A stretch of 64,000 bases of DNA from Mixta sp031457955 (GTDB lineage: Bacteria > Pseudomonadota > Gammaproteobacteria > Enterobacterales > Enterobacteriaceae). This document shows, one piece after another, positions 35,378-45,753 of this stretch (its first letter is position 1; every line of letters starts with the position of its first letter). Where the stretch lies: the NCBI RefSeq assembly GCF_031457955.1, contig NZ_JAVDXN010000011.1, positions 44,865 through 108,864 on the forward strand, written 5' to 3'. The notes below the pieces were generated by a model. That model ran no database searches and was not told the DNA's origin. It saw only the letters and a list, made by a program, of their open reading frames with translations. Both the position numbers and the translations under genes were made by a program.

Positions 35378-37525
35378 ATGAGCCTCAACGCCCGCGACTT
35401 CACCCAGGGCGGCCAAGTGATGAAATACATGATCGGCATGTTTGTGCAGATCATGAATATCGCCACCTACTGGGTTGTACTCTTTTCTGTGCTGATATTT
35501 TTTTCCTGGATGCTCCTGCGGCTCACGCTGCAGGAGTTCATTCACGGCAGCGCCTACTGGCTGATTAAGTGGTTCATCATGCCACTGTCAAAGCTCTCCG
35601 GCAGGCCCTCTCAGTCCGGCTGGACTTTTCACTTTGAGCGGCCAAACGGCGAGGTGGTGGCGTTTAAACACACGGCGCTGCAGGTGATGAACGATCCGTA
35701 TTTTGTACTCATGGGCCAGCACGTCAAGGACACGGCGTTTTATGGGTGGGGTATTGCAGCGTTCTCCTTCGTCGCCGCCATTATGGCTATCACCTGGCTT
35801 CTGGGCAACAAAGGCGCCAAACAGCGCGAGAGCGAGCTTACCGGCGGCCGTATTCTCGCGACAAGTCCTGCTGTCGTGAACCGTCTGCTCAGAAAGGCCG
35901 GCGTGATGTCCCCGCTCAGCATCTGCGGCCTGCATATCCTGAAAGACTCCGAGATGCAGAATTTTGGCCTGCACGGTACCGTCGGGTCGGGCAAGAGTAC
36001 CGCGCTGAATGACCTTCTGCGCCAGCTTCGCGAGCGCGGCGATCGCGTCATCGTGTACGACAAAGGCAATAACTTTATCCCGACGTTTTACCGTCAGGAT
36101 AAAGATCTCATTCTCAACCCGTTCGATGCGCGCTGCGCACCGTGGGACCTCTGGGAAGAGTGTCGGACGGTGGGCGACTTTGAAAACTTCGCCACCTCGC
36201 TGTTGCCCGACAGCAGCGGCAGCAGCGATCCGTTCTGGGTGCTGTCGGCCCGTTCGCTATTTGTGGCCACCGCCCGGCGTATGGCGCGCGAAAAGAACCG
36301 CAGCATCGGTGAGCTGCTGAAAAAGCTGATGTCCATCAGCCTGGCGGACCTGCGCCAGTTCCTGGAAGGCACAGACGCGGCGAACCTGGTGGACGGTAGC
36401 ATCGAGAAAACCGCGATGACCATTCGTACCATTCTCACCACCTACGTTCGCTCGCTGCGCTACCTGCAGGGGCTCGATCAGGGCGGACGCCGTCCGTTTA
36501 ACATCCGCGACTGGCTGCACACCGAAGACGCAAGCGGCGACAATCCGTGGATTTTTATCTCCAGCGACGGCCAGAACCACAATGCGCTGAAGCCTCTGCT
36601 GAGCGCGTGGCTCTACATGACCATGTCCGGCATTCTCGGCCTGAAGGCCGACCGCAATCGCCGCATCTGGATCTTCCTGGACGAGCTGCCGTCCCTGCAC
36701 AAACTGCCCATTCTGCCGGAGTTCTGCGCGGAGGGCCGTAAGTTCGGCGGCTGTACCGTCGCCGGCCTGCAGAACTTCCCGCAGCTGGAAGAGACGTACG
36801 GTACCAACGCGGCCAAATCGATCTGGGACCTGCTGAACACCCGCGTCTTTTACCGTGCGCCCAGCGGCTCGATTGCGGACTGGGTACAGAAGGAGATTGG
36901 CGAGCAGCGCCATAAGAAGTTCAAGGATCAGTACAGCTACGGTATCGACATCATTCGCGACGGCGTGCAGTTCTCCAAAGACGAGATTAACGAGTTCCTG
37001 GTCAGCTATTCCGACGTGCAGAGCCTTAATGACCTTGAGTGCTACATCACCCTGCCGGGCGAGTGGCCGGTGGTGCGCATGAAGCTCTCCTGGAGAGCCT
37101 ACCGCGAAATTGCTGAGGGGCGCATTCCCCGCGATGTGGAAGACGTGTTTGACCCGGACATCGAGGCGACGCTGGCGGGTGAAACCAGCGACAACCAGGC
37201 GGGCCAGATTGTGGGCAGGCTGTTTGGCGACGCGACAGCAGCGGCAACCGCTGCAGAAGACCAGGGAGCCGGCAGCGCTCAGGCCGCAGCAGCGCCAGCT
37301 GAAAGCGCGACACCCCCCGCCGAAACGACCTCAGCGCAGTCAGCGCCGGACGAGAAGGGCGGCCGTGTTACAACGTTGCCGCCTCCTGCAGCTGATTCCA
37401 CACGTACTCCTGCAGCCGACAGCCCTGCGCCAGCACCGGTATCAGAGCATGAAACTGAGCGGCCGCTGCAGGTTATGGATGTGGTTAAACATAAACACGC
37501 GGATTTTGGTCTGGACCGCAACTGA
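35378..37525 (+). CDS. traD: TraD type IV coupling protein
   Basis: A 715-aa hexameric ATPase (F TraD 717 aa) that pumps the nicked strand and TraI into the channel. Two N-terminal membrane segments, Walker A GTVGSGKST near residue 200 and Walker B IFLDELPS near 432. The C-terminal 130 residues are an Ala/Pro-rich disordered tail ending in DFGLDRN; in F the extreme C-terminus binds TraM. Coding ends 8 bp before traI. Confidence 0.95.
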   Translation: MSLNARDFTQGGQVMKYMIGMFVQIMNIATYWVVLFSVLIFFSWMLLRLTLQEFIHGSAYWLIKWFIMPLSKLSGRPSQSGWTFHFERPNGEVVAFKHTALQVMNDPYFVLMGQHVKDTAFYGWGIAAFSFVAAIMAITWLLGNKGAKQRESELTGGRILATSPAVVNRLLRKAGVMSPLSICGLHILKDSEMQNFGLHGTVGSGKSTALNDLLRQLRERGDRVIVYDKGNNFIPTFYRQDKDLILNPFDARCAPWDLWEECRTVGDFENFATSLLPDSSGSSDPFWVLSARSLFVATARRMAREKNRSIGELLKKLMSISLADLRQFLEGTDAANLVDGSIEKTAMTIRTILTTYVRSLRYLQGLDQGGRRPFNIRDWLHTEDASGDNPWIFISSDGQNHNALKPLLSAWLYMTMSGILGLKADRNRRIWIFLDELPSLHKLPILPEFCAEGRKFGGCTVAGLQNFPQLEETYGTNAAKSIWDLLNTRVFYRAPSGSIADWVQKEIGEQRHKKFKDQYSYGIDIIRDGVQFSKDEINEFLVSYSDVQSLNDLECYITLPGEWPVVRMKLSWRAYREIAEGRIPRDVEDVFDPDIEATLAGETSDNQAGQIVGRLFGDATAAATAAEDQGAGSAQAAAAPAESATPPAETTSAQSAPDEKGGRVTTLPPPAADSTRTPAADSPAPAPVSEHETERPLQVMDVVKHKHADFGLDRN

Positions 37526-37533
37526 GGTGAATC

Positions 37534-40500
37534 ATGCTGTCAGTCTCTTCAGTCAAAAACGCCGGCAAGGCTGGCGCCTACTATACCAGTGAAGATAACT
37601 ATTACTTTCTCGGCGAGCAGTCCACGGAGTGGTACGGCACCGGCGCGGAAAATCTGGGTCTGGAAGGCCCGGTAAACCGCGATACCTTTGTGGCGGTGCT
37701 GGAAGGCCAGCTGCCGGACGGCACCGATATGCGCCGCATGGAGGGCGGAGTTAACAGACACCGCCCGGGCTATGACCTGACGTTCTCGGCACCCAAAAGC
37801 GCGTCGGTACTGGCGCTGGTGACCGGCGATACCTTTCTGGTGGATGCCCATAAAGAGGCGGTGCGGCGCACGCTGGACGAGGTGGAAAAGCTGGCCACCA
37901 CGCGCACCATGACCGACGGCATCACGGAAATGGAGAAAACCGGCAATCTGGTAATTGCCACCTTCATGCACGATACCAGCCGCAATCTGGACCCGGCGAT
38001 GCACACGCACGCGGTCATCGCCAACGCCACGCTCTCGGAAAACGGCTGGAAAACTGTCTCCACGGATATCAACGGCAAACAGGGCTTTACCGACGTGGTG
38101 TGGAACGAGCAGGTCAGCATCGGCGCGCTCTATCGCGGCCATTTCCGTTCTATTATTGAGCCGGAGGGCTATCAGACGGAGGACACCGGCCCGCGCGGCG
38201 AATGGGACATCACCGGCGTGCCGGTAAAGCCGTTTTCCTCGCGCCGCCAGGAGATAGTCGATCTGGTTGGCGAGAACGCCACGGCGAAGCAAAAGAGCAT
38301 GGCGGCACTCGACTCCAGGCAGGCCAAACATTTTGAAGATCCCGAAACGCTGCGCGAACACTGGCTGTCAGTGCTGAAAGGTACCGGTTTTGACGCGGAG
38401 ACGTTCAGGCAGGAAGTGGCTGAGCGCCGCCAGACGCTGGAGGCAAAAAGCGCCGGGGACGAAAAAAAGGTAGCCATGCCTTCCTCGCTGGACGGTGCGG
38501 TGCGTGAGGCGATTGATCGCCTGTCCTCAAAAAGCGTGCGCGTGACCTACGACGACGTGATGACCAGCGTGCTGAATCATGTCCCGGTTGAGCCCGGCGT
38601 GTACGGTCAGGCCCGCAGTGCCATTGATAATGCCATCGGCCGCGGTCAGCTGATCGCCGTGGACAAGAACCAGACGCTGTTCACCACCGCTGCCCACGTC
38701 CGCGACGAAGCACGCCTGGCGCAGCTGGCCGCAGGTCTCGCGGAGAAACGCGGCGGGCTTCTGGCGCCGGCGGGTGAAAAGGGCGTGCTGGCACAGGTGG
38801 CCGACGCTGATCGTGCCGTGTCGCTCATCGATGTGCGCGGCGGCACCCAGTTCGTCAGCGACCTGAACCGCAGCATCATGGCGATGGCCGGTGAAAACAA
38901 ACGTCCGTTAATAGTGGTGGCGGCCTACGGAGCTGCGCGAAAGCGCCAGCAAGCCATCTTCGGGGATAAACCCGGCGTGTCGCTGATGACGGCGGAGGAG
39001 ATGAAAACCGCTGAGCTGCCGGCACGTCCGCTGGTACTGGTTGCCGAGGCCGAGCGGTTTAATACCTCCGGGCTGCACGACGTGCTGAAAACGGCCGCAC
39101 AGCAGGAGGGCACCACGCTTGTGACCGACACGCACGCCAGGCGAACGGCGGGCTTTGCCTCTGAGGTGCTGAGTAGCGCGGGCGTGAAGCAGTTCACCGC
39201 CACCCCGAAAACCGAAAACGTACGCGTGACGATGGTGCAGAAGGACACGGTAGAAGACCGGCTCAGCGTGGCGGCACGCTACTACGCACAGGAAAAGGCG
39301 CTGGGGCGTCCGGTATCTCTGCAGGCTGGCAACGCGCGCACGCGCGACCAGCTCACGACCCGCACCCGGGAAATCCTGACAGATGATGGACAGCTTGGTC
39401 GGGTACTGGGCGAGGCCACGGTACGGGTGCCGGTGTGGCTGGATGCCACCAACCGCAACGACCGCAGCGTGTACCGCGCGGGCATGGTGCTGGAGCAGCA
39501 CGAGGGGCAGGGACAGAAGTCGTTTTTTACCATTACCGGCGTCAGCGAGCGTCACAACCTGCTGACCGTTTCGGACGAAAAGGGCCAGAAGCAGGGAATA
39601 AGTATCAGCAGCATCGACAGCCATTACCGCCTGTTCCGGGAGAAAAAGCTGGAGCTGCGTGAGGGCGAGCAGCTGCGCGCCACGGCTGAACTCGGCAGCC
39701 GCGCCGGCAGCGGCGAGCGGCTGACCGTCACCGGCGTGAAAGAGGGACGCTGGCTGTTTAAGGACGTCATCCTGATGGAAAACGCAAAAGGCGAGCGCGT
39801 GAAGCTGGACCGCAACGCGCCGCTCTATGCTGACTACGCCTACGCCGAGTCCTTTGGCTCCACGCGTCGCACGGAGGGCAGCGTGGTGGCGGTGCTGGCG
39901 GGCAAGGAGGTGAACGACGCGACCGTGAATATGCTGCGCCGCAGCGGCTCAAATGTCATCGCCTTCACTCCGCTGGACGAGGCCGCCATCGGCCGCCGGC
40001 TGGAAGAAAACCGCCCGGTGGTGAGTGTGACGCAGGGCATCAAATCTCTCGCCGGCGAGAGCGACCTGACGGACGCGCTGCGTGAGCTGGAGTCGCGGAA
40101 GATGTCGCAGCCGGAGCGTGCGATGCGGCTTGCCATTGAGAAAGCCACCGGCACCGACGTCACGTTCACGGGCGTACGGGCGCTGGCCGGAGCCATCAAC
40201 GCCGACCGCAGCATCACGCCTGAGCGCGCGGAGGAGGAGCTGTCGCGCCTGGTGCAGCGCGGCGAGATTTTTGAGCTCAGTGCGGAGCAGGGCGCGGCAG
40301 GCAGATACATCTCGCGTGAAAACTTTGAAAACGAGGTGTCCATCCTGCGCCACGTCGCCGAAGGAAAAAACAGCGTGAAGCCGCTACTGGCCGGGGGGCT
40401 GAGTGAGGAGAACGCGGCGGGTCTGACGGAGGGCCAACGCGGGGCGGGCAACCTTATTCTGACCACGCGCGACCGTTTCACCGCCATCCAGGGTTATGCC

Positions 40501-42654
40501 GGGGTGGGAAAAACCACCCAGTACCGCACCGTGGCGGCGGCGCTGGACGCCGTTGAGGACGGCCCGGAAATTCGCGGCCTGGCACCCACGCATCGCGCCG
40601 TCAGTGAACTTTCCGGTGCGGGCATTCCTTCGCAGACCATCGCCAGCTTTCTCAGCGAAAGCAGCCAGTGGCAGGCCGCCGGTCAGGCGCGCGACTTCAG
40701 CAACACCGTCTTCGTTATCGACGAATCCTCGATGAACGGCAACGCTCTGATGGCCTCACTGATGAACGTGATCGCCGAAGGCGGCGGCCGCGCCATACTG
40801 AGCGGTGACCAGGACCAGCTGAAGTCGCTGGAGTCCGGTGCGCCATTTGCCCTGGCGCTTGAACGCAGTGCGGCCGATGTCGCGGTGATGAAGGAAATCG
40901 TGCGTCAGATCCCCGCGCTGAAACCAGCCGTGGAGGCCGTTATTGCCGGTAATGTGCGTGAGGCGGTGCGGATAACGGCTGAAACCAGTCCGCAGAGCGT
41001 GCCGCGTCAGCCTGGCGCCTACGTGCCGGAGAGCAGCACGATGGACGGCAGCAAAATAGAAAAAGAGGAGGCCGGTCCGGATGAGAAAGCGGGCCCCAAC
41101 CTCATCGGCCTTATCGCGGACGATTACAGCGGGCGCACGGCGGAGGCGCGCGACAACACGCTTATCGTGACGGAGCTCAATGCCGATCGTCAGGCCATAA
41201 ATGATGCAGTGCATGCGCGCCTGCGGGAGCAGGGCGCGCTGGGTGACGGTGTCACGCTGCCGCTGCTGATGCGCATTAATAACAGTAATGCCGACCTCGG
41301 GCGGCAGACGTTCTGGGAAGAACAGGCCGGGAAGGTGGTTAAGCGGGGCGAGCAGTATTACCGGATCGGCGAAACAGACGCAGAAAGCGGCGTGGTGCGC
41401 ATGGCAGGGCTTGACGGAGCTGCTGACCGCTGGGTCAGGCCTGCCGAGCTGCGTAAGGAAGAGGTGGCGGTATTTAAGGAGGTGGCGAGGGAAATCAGCC
41501 TCGGTGAAAAAATCCGCCTGACGACCACCGACCGCGACCGCAACCTGCGTGCCAGCGATATGGCTGTGGTTTCAGGCATTACGGCGGACGGAAAAATCAC
41601 GCTTGATACCGGCGACCGCCAGCTGTCATTTGAGCCTGCCGCACGTTACGCCGACCGTCATCTGGACTACGGCTACGCCGTCACCACCTACAGCTCGCAG
41701 GGCGCGTCGGTGAAATACCTGATCGGCCTGTTCGGGGAAGAGGGGGCGCGCAAAATGATGGCCGCCCTGGACAGCACCTACGTGCAGCTTTCCAGGGCAA
41801 AAGAGCACGTTCAGACCTACTTCGACAATCTGTCCGGCTGGGCCGACCGGGTTGAAAGCAAAAGCGGGCGGCGCCAGACGGTACACGACGTGCTGATGCG
41901 GGGGGAGGACGTGCGTGCGGGACGGGAGGTGCAGGCATGGGAGAAAAGCCTGCCGGTGTCGGGTACGCGCCTGGCGGACCGGGTTGATCAGCATCTGACG
42001 GCCGACGCGCGCTTTATGGCGGGTAAAACGCCGGAGATGCTCTGGCCGGTTATTAACGAGCACGGAAGACAGCGGGGCAACTGGCATGTTCCCGTTTCGC
42101 CCTCAAGCGGGGAAGTGGATTTTTCTGCCGCCCATTATGAAGGGGCAGCGGACGGCAGCCGCATCGTGCTGCAGCGCGGGGAGAAGCACGGGAAGGTGCT
42201 GGAAGCCGCGGATATTGCTGAGGCGCTGCAGCTGATGAAAGATAACCCGGACAGCCCTGTGGTGCTCGCGGCTGAACACAGTGAGCGTCACGATGACAGG
42301 AGTGCGCCGGCAGCTGCAGAGTCGGGTGGTGAGGAACTGGACCGTCGCGAGGCAGAAGCGCTGGAGAAAGCCATTAAAGCGGCACTGGGGCAGGAGGAGA
42401 AAGAGCCGGAGCCCGTCACGCCCGATGACGCGCGGAGCGCACCGGATGACAGGGACAGCGAACGTGAGGCTGCGCTGGAGGCCGCACTGGAGGAATTGCG
42501 TGAAGAGGAGGCATTCGATTACCGCGACTATGATCTGTCGCCGGAGCGGGAAGACCGCGCCACGATGATGAGCGACGAAGTAAACGTCATGCGCCATGAG
42601 CGCAGCGAACCCGAGCCGGAGTTTGGCCATAAACCCCAAAAAACGCTGGAGTAG
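37534..42654 (+). CDS. traI: TraI relaxase-helicase
   Basis: A 1706-aa bifunctional enzyme (F TraI 1756 aa) that nicks oriT and unwinds the transferred strand. The relaxase has the tyrosine pairs Tyr16/17 and Tyr23/24 (GAYYTSEDNYYFLG) and the metal triad His146 (FMHDT) with His157/His159 (MHTHAVIAN), at the same numbers as F TraI. A helicase-like middle follows, then the active helicase with Walker A GYAGVGKTT near 987 and a later SF1 motif YAVTTYSSQGAS near 1385. The acidic C-terminus ends in KPQKTLE. It should act at the nic site at 13.2 kb. Confidence 0.97.
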   Translation: MLSVSSVKNAGKAGAYYTSEDNYYFLGEQSTEWYGTGAENLGLEGPVNRDTFVAVLEGQLPDGTDMRRMEGGVNRHRPGYDLTFSAPKSASVLALVTGDTFLVDAHKEAVRRTLDEVEKLATTRTMTDGITEMEKTGNLVIATFMHDTSRNLDPAMHTHAVIANATLSENGWKTVSTDINGKQGFTDVVWNEQVSIGALYRGHFRSIIEPEGYQTEDTGPRGEWDITGVPVKPFSSRRQEIVDLVGENATAKQKSMAALDSRQAKHFEDPETLREHWLSVLKGTGFDAETFRQEVAERRQTLEAKSAGDEKKVAMPSSLDGAVREAIDRLSSKSVRVTYDDVMTSVLNHVPVEPGVYGQARSAIDNAIGRGQLIAVDKNQTLFTTAAHVRDEARLAQLAAGLAEKRGGLLAPAGEKGVLAQVADADRAVSLIDVRGGTQFVSDLNRSIMAMAGENKRPLIVVAAYGAARKRQQAIFGDKPGVSLMTAEEMKTAELPARPLVLVAEAERFNTSGLHDVLKTAAQQEGTTLVTDTHARRTAGFASEVLSSAGVKQFTATPKTENVRVTMVQKDTVEDRLSVAARYYAQEKALGRPVSLQAGNARTRDQLTTRTREILTDDGQLGRVLGEATVRVPVWLDATNRNDRSVYRAGMVLEQHEGQGQKSFFTITGVSERHNLLTVSDEKGQKQGISISSIDSHYRLFREKKLELREGEQLRATAELGSRAGSGERLTVTGVKEGRWLFKDVILMENAKGERVKLDRNAPLYADYAYAESFGSTRRTEGSVVAVLAGKEVNDATVNMLRRSGSNVIAFTPLDEAAIGRRLEENRPVVSVTQGIKSLAGESDLTDALRELESRKMSQPERAMRLAIEKATGTDVTFTGVRALAGAINADRSITPERAEEELSRLVQRGEIFELSAEQGAAGRYISRENFENEVSILRHVAEGKNSVKPLLAGGLSEENAAGLTEGQRGAGNLILTTRDRFTAIQGYAGVGKTTQYRTVAAALDAVEDGPEIRGLAPTHRAVSELSGAGIPSQTIASFLSESSQWQAAGQARDFSNTVFVIDESSMNGNALMASLMNVIAEGGGRAILSGDQDQLKSLESGAPFALALERSAADVAVMKEIVRQIPALKPAVEAVIAGNVREAVRITAETSPQSVPRQPGAYVPESSTMDGSKIEKEEAGPDEKAGPNLIGLIADDYSGRTAEARDNTLIVTELNADRQAINDAVHARLREQGALGDGVTLPLLMRINNSNADLGRQTFWEEQAGKVVKRGEQYYRIGETDAESGVVRMAGLDGAADRWVRPAELRKEEVAVFKEVAREISLGEKIRLTTTDRDRNLRASDMAVVSGITADGKITLDTGDRQLSFEPAARYADRHLDYGYAVTTYSSQGASVKYLIGLFGEEGARKMMAALDSTYVQLSRAKEHVQTYFDNLSGWADRVESKSGRRQTVHDVLMRGEDVRAGREVQAWEKSLPVSGTRLADRVDQHLTADARFMAGKTPEMLWPVINEHGRQRGNWHVPVSPSSGEVDFSAAHYEGAADGSRIVLQRGEKHGKVLEAADIAEALQLMKDNPDSPVVLAAEHSERHDDRSAPAAAESGGEELDRREAEALEKAIKAALGQEEKEPEPVTPDDARSAPDDRDSEREAALEAALEELREEEAFDYRDYDLSPEREDRATMMSDEVNVMRHERSEPEPEFGHKPQKTLE

Positions 42655-42659
42655 ACCTT

Positions 42660-43172
42660 ATGACATTACTGCTGATTGCGGCCACCGTGGCCGTTTCCCT
42701 GCTGATGCTGATGGCCTGGCTGCCTGAATTCAGGGCTGAAGGCGCGCTGCTTCGACGCTGGAGTAAGGGGGGCGGCGAGCCCCGCTGCAGTGAAACCGTG
42801 CAGAGCGTGGTGGAGGCATTTATTCAGGACTTCTCAGGGACTCATAACCTTACGGACGGCGAAACGGCACGCATCCGGGAAATGAAGATCCGTCCCGGGA
42901 TGATGCCCGTAACGCTTCTGCTGCATCCGCAACTGGTGAGGCGTGAAAAAAGACACTTTGTGCGCGGGCGAAACCTGACTGCTGTGTTTGTGGCAACGGG
43001 AGTGAGCGCGCTTATCATGCCACCGCTGGCCGGCATGGCCATGCACAACATGAGCCTGTGGCTGCTGCCCTTTCTGAACACGGCAGTGTTCTTCACCGGT
43101 CTGCAGCTGCTGCGCTACACGTATTCAGATTTAGGGCTGATAAACGTGCTGGTTACCGGCAAGCCGGATTAA
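42660..43172 (+). CDS. Small membrane protein following traI
   Basis: A 170-aa protein with an N-terminal membrane segment (LLLIAATVAVSLLMLMAWLP) and two C-terminal segments (AVFVATGVSALIMPPLAG, LWLLPFLNTAVFFTGLQLL). F has the pilin acetylase TraX here (248 aa), but this product is shorter and I do not recognise it as TraX. It is 5 bp after traI and is the last gene of the operon. No finO-like gene follows. Confidence 0.65.
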   Translation: MTLLLIAATVAVSLLMLMAWLPEFRAEGALLRRWSKGGGEPRCSETVQSVVEAFIQDFSGTHNLTDGETARIREMKIRPGMMPVTLLLHPQLVRREKRHFVRGRNLTAVFVATGVSALIMPPLAGMAMHNMSLWLLPFLNTAVFFTGLQLLRYTYSDLGLINVLVTGKPD

Positions 43173-43257
43173 ACAAACGGCCTGCCGCCCTGCGGTTGGC
43201 CGGTCCCTCACGTCCTGGATTGAAAATCCCGCACGCTCACGACCATTGGAGTACACA

Positions 43258-43332
43258 ATGAGTGTAACCCTTCGGTTAGTGCTGCTCAGCAGTCTGATGA
43301 CGCAAGCTAGACAAACGCTGCATCCAATGTGA
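43258..43332 (+). other. Short reading frame, possible truncated gene start
   Basis: A 24-codon frame (MSVTLRLVLLSSLMTQARQT and four more residues) behind a GGAG ribosome site. It probably marks the 5' end of a gene cut off by rearrangement. The remaining sequence up to 43589 (about 260 bp) holds nothing I can assign. Confidence 0.3.
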
Positions 43333-43589
43333 TCGTAGGCTTCTCACCTCTAGAAAGCGCAGAAGCTCTGATAATCAGCATGATCTAGCATGCGCAGGTT
43401 AGTATCCTGCTTACCAGTCACAGCTTTACCTTGCCGGAAGTTATCGCGGCGCTCGTTCTGGTCAATATGCACAGTTATAAATGTGTACGTGGGGTTGGAT
43501 GCAAAACTAGCTATACCAAATAGCCAGAGGAGTACAAAGAGCCCTATTTAAAAAAATGGGGCCCTAATATTTTACTGTTATCGCATTTC

Positions 43590-44765
43590 TTACTTTTTAA
43601 AAGAGAAGTGTTCTTTAAATACAGCTAAGATCGATGTGGCGCTTTCGGGTAGTTCTACAATGCCGGTTTCTTTATTGTAGTAAGAGACGAGAACTTGGAT
43701 GTACGCATGACCCACAGCTTGTGTAATGGCTATGGCCGTTGCAGCAGAAATAGCTCCACCAATAACAGATCCTACTCCGGGTATGAATTTTAGTGCGTTA
43801 GAAACAACGGCTTTGCCAACCTGAGCAACTGCAGTAATACTTAGTATTCCAGCAACAACAGACATAGATGTTGATGTCGAAGTATCAAGCTCAAACTCAG
43901 AATTGATTTTATATATCATTCCGCTTTGAACAGCTGCAATCAATGGAGCATCAGAACCAGGTATCGGGGAAGCACCGACAGCTCCGGCGGCTGCTGAAGC
44001 GCCATGGACAATGTTTCGTGAACCATTTTTCATAGCTTCAAGCCTTTCTCCCATTTTAACCATTTGAGCCTTTTTTAAAGCTTGCTTTGCACCTTTTTTA
44101 GCTTCTGGAAGAGCCTTAAAACTTATATCTACTAACTCGTCAAGGCCACTAACAGGAACGGAGAAACCTAATATTTTCCTTTCAGCTGAGTTAACCTGGA
44201 CATATTTACCACCGATATAATTTCCATGGTGGGTGTCGATTTCAATGATGGCTTCAGTAATAAATGCAGATGTTTCTTCGCCAAGGGTTTTTGTGAATAC
44301 AACTACTATAGGTATATTGTGTTCTTTTAATATACTAATAAGCTCGATATCTCTAGGTTCAATCCTAGCCCCTGAGGAATCAATACACATCCATCCCAGA
44401 TGGGGGATGTCATCAATATGAGAGTAATTGTCCAAGCTAGATTTAATTTCTTTTTTTAGCTGACTTATGGTTCCTTCATAATCTTTTGATTCTATTCCTT
44501 TAGTATCCCATAAAACTAATCCTTTTTTAGGTACTTTTATCTTTTGTAAATGCTGGGTAATTGGTTTACCGACCCCAGCCTTGACGATTTGCTCACCAAA
44601 AACGGCATTAACTAAAGAGCTTTTCCCAACCCCGGTAGCCCCGAACAAGATGATATTGAACTTTTCTTTTCTCTCTTCGGCTTCTTGGGCTGCCTTATCA
44701 GCATCGAAAGTTTGTGTATCATAATCATAGGAGCTGCCTAAGAAATCCTCATAAGAGTTAGACAT
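43590..44765 (-). CDS. Era-like GTPase with C-terminal DUF697-type membrane domain
   Basis: A 391-aa protein on the minus strand. G1 GATGVGKSS is at about residues 42-50, G3 is DTKG, G4 is the variant FTKT and a G5-like SAE follows in VNSAERK. Helical, Gly/Ala-rich hydrophobic stretches fill the C-terminal half (SMSVVAGILSITAVAQVG, VGSVIGGAISAATAIAI), as in DUF697/YcjF-like proteins. It is AT-rich and monocistronic between the tra end and the replicon, suggesting a separate import. Physiological role unknown. The ATG at 44765 has GAGG upstream; a longer frame from 44822 is not supported. Confidence 0.85.
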   Translation of the reverse strand: MSNSYEDFLGSSYDYDTQTFDADKAAQEAEERKEKFNIILFGATGVGKSSLVNAVFGEQIVKAGVGKPITQHLQKIKVPKKGLVLWDTKGIESKDYEGTISQLKKEIKSSLDNYSHIDDIPHLGWMCIDSSGARIEPRDIELISILKEHNIPIVVVFTKTLGEETSAFITEAIIEIDTHHGNYIGGKYVQVNSAERKILGFSVPVSGLDELVDISFKALPEAKKGAKQALKKAQMVKMGERLEAMKNGSRNIVHGASAAAGAVGASPIPGSDAPLIAAVQSGMIYKINSEFELDTSTSTSMSVVAGILSITAVAQVGKAVVSNALKFIPGVGSVIGGAISAATAIAITQAVGHAYIQVLVSYYNKETGIVELPESATSILAVFKEHFSFKK

Positions 44766-45290
44766 AATTACCTCTTCAATAGTTAATATTACATGCTTCT
44801 GTTTACATCCATGTATAGCCATATTTTCATAGATGTTTATGGTCTGGAGCCTTGAGAGAGCCTATTCCTCTTGCTCCTCTTGACACTTAATAACTAAATA
44901 TCGGATTTAAGTAAGATTTCTTTATACTCTTGGCCAAAAAAGTTAGCATCTCTTAACGGCTGCTTGTTTGAGAAGTATGCCTTGTGCGAAAAATGTCCTC
45001 TGAAACAACAAGGTTGAAACCGAAGGCTTTAAGTAGGTGCGCTGCCCCCTGGCACAATAGTGAAAATGCACTGGGCATCGGGGATATGCCGGAGCTTGGC
45101 AGTCACTATATACAGCCTTGGCCTTCACGCCGGGATTCGGGCAGTGAATGCTGGCTGATAAAATGTCTTACCCGACCGTAACGCCTAACAGCCCAATCGC
45201 CAGCTGCTGTGAGGCATCACAATTAAGGCTTATTACTGATTTGGCTTATGATATGCTGCGGAAAGTCTTATTTTGTAGCAGGATACGAGC

Positions 45291-45545
45291 ATGAGCCCCC
45301 GTGATTCAGTAACATCAGCTCCCGAAAAGAAACGTACCCGTAACAGAGAGCAGCCAACTCCTGATAAGGAACGCGTTCGTGCCTATAAGGCAAGAAAACG
45401 CGAAACTCATAAAGCACTAAGCCTTTTTATTCGCAGTGACTTGAAAGAGGCGCTGATAAAGCTTTGTGAGTTAGAGGGAACAACGCAGGCTGAAGTGCTA
45501 GAAACTTTGATTGAGGCACAAGCCCGTAATAAAGGATTGCTGTAA
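45291..45545 (+). CDS. copB: CopB/RepA2-like replication regulator
   Basis: An 84-aa basic protein resembling the transcriptional repressor CopB of IncFII plasmids. N-terminal RKRETHKALSLFIRSDLKEAL and LCELEGTTQAEVLETLIE agree with the family (a basic run, then a TQA-containing C-terminal helix). It represses the repA promoter, the second copy-number control beside antisense CopA. Its own promoter is presumably constitutive and lies in the 500-bp upstream gap (44766-45290), in which I see no other gene. Confidence 0.8.
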   Translation: MSPRDSVTSAPEKKRTRNREQPTPDKERVRAYKARKRETHKALSLFIRSDLKEALIKLCELEGTTQAEVLETLIEAQARNKGLL

Positions 45546-45659
45546 CCAGGTTACTTTATTGCCCTGAGCGTTTTTGAGTGATAGATTACGGATAGTTAAG
45601 AATTCATGGCTGGCCACACCATGATGTGGCAGGGATCTGAGGCGGTAGGACCAAATCAG

Positions 45660-45748
45660 AAAAGAAAAAACCCCGAAAATCTCTTCAGTTTGGCGACGGA
45701 TAAGATTAACGGGGTTCAACTAGTTCTGCACAGGATTATTGCCCTGTG
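45660..45748 (-). ncRNA. copA: CopA antisense RNA (IncFII copy-number control)
   Basis: Two stem-loops: CTGCACAGG..CCTGTGCAG (45726-45751) and AACCCCG..CGGGGTT (45669-45716), the latter with loop sequence TTTGGCGA on the plus strand, the YUNR-type kissing loop conserved in CopA/CopT pairs. On the minus strand the second stem is followed by a T run (TTTTTTCTTTT), a terminator. CopA pairs with the repA leader, blocking Tap translation and hence RepA. Ends are estimates. Confidence 0.85.
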
Positions 45749-45753
45749 CAGGG

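Noticed and set aside
37549..38361. Long minus-strand frames within traI, such as 37549-38361 and 39840-40487
   Set aside because: They mirror GC-rich traI codons and have no starts or motifs; traI itself is unambiguous.
42660..43172. traX was considered for the gene after traI
   Set aside because: The product is shorter (170 versus 248 aa) and has a different arrangement of membrane segments, with no recognisable acetylase features.
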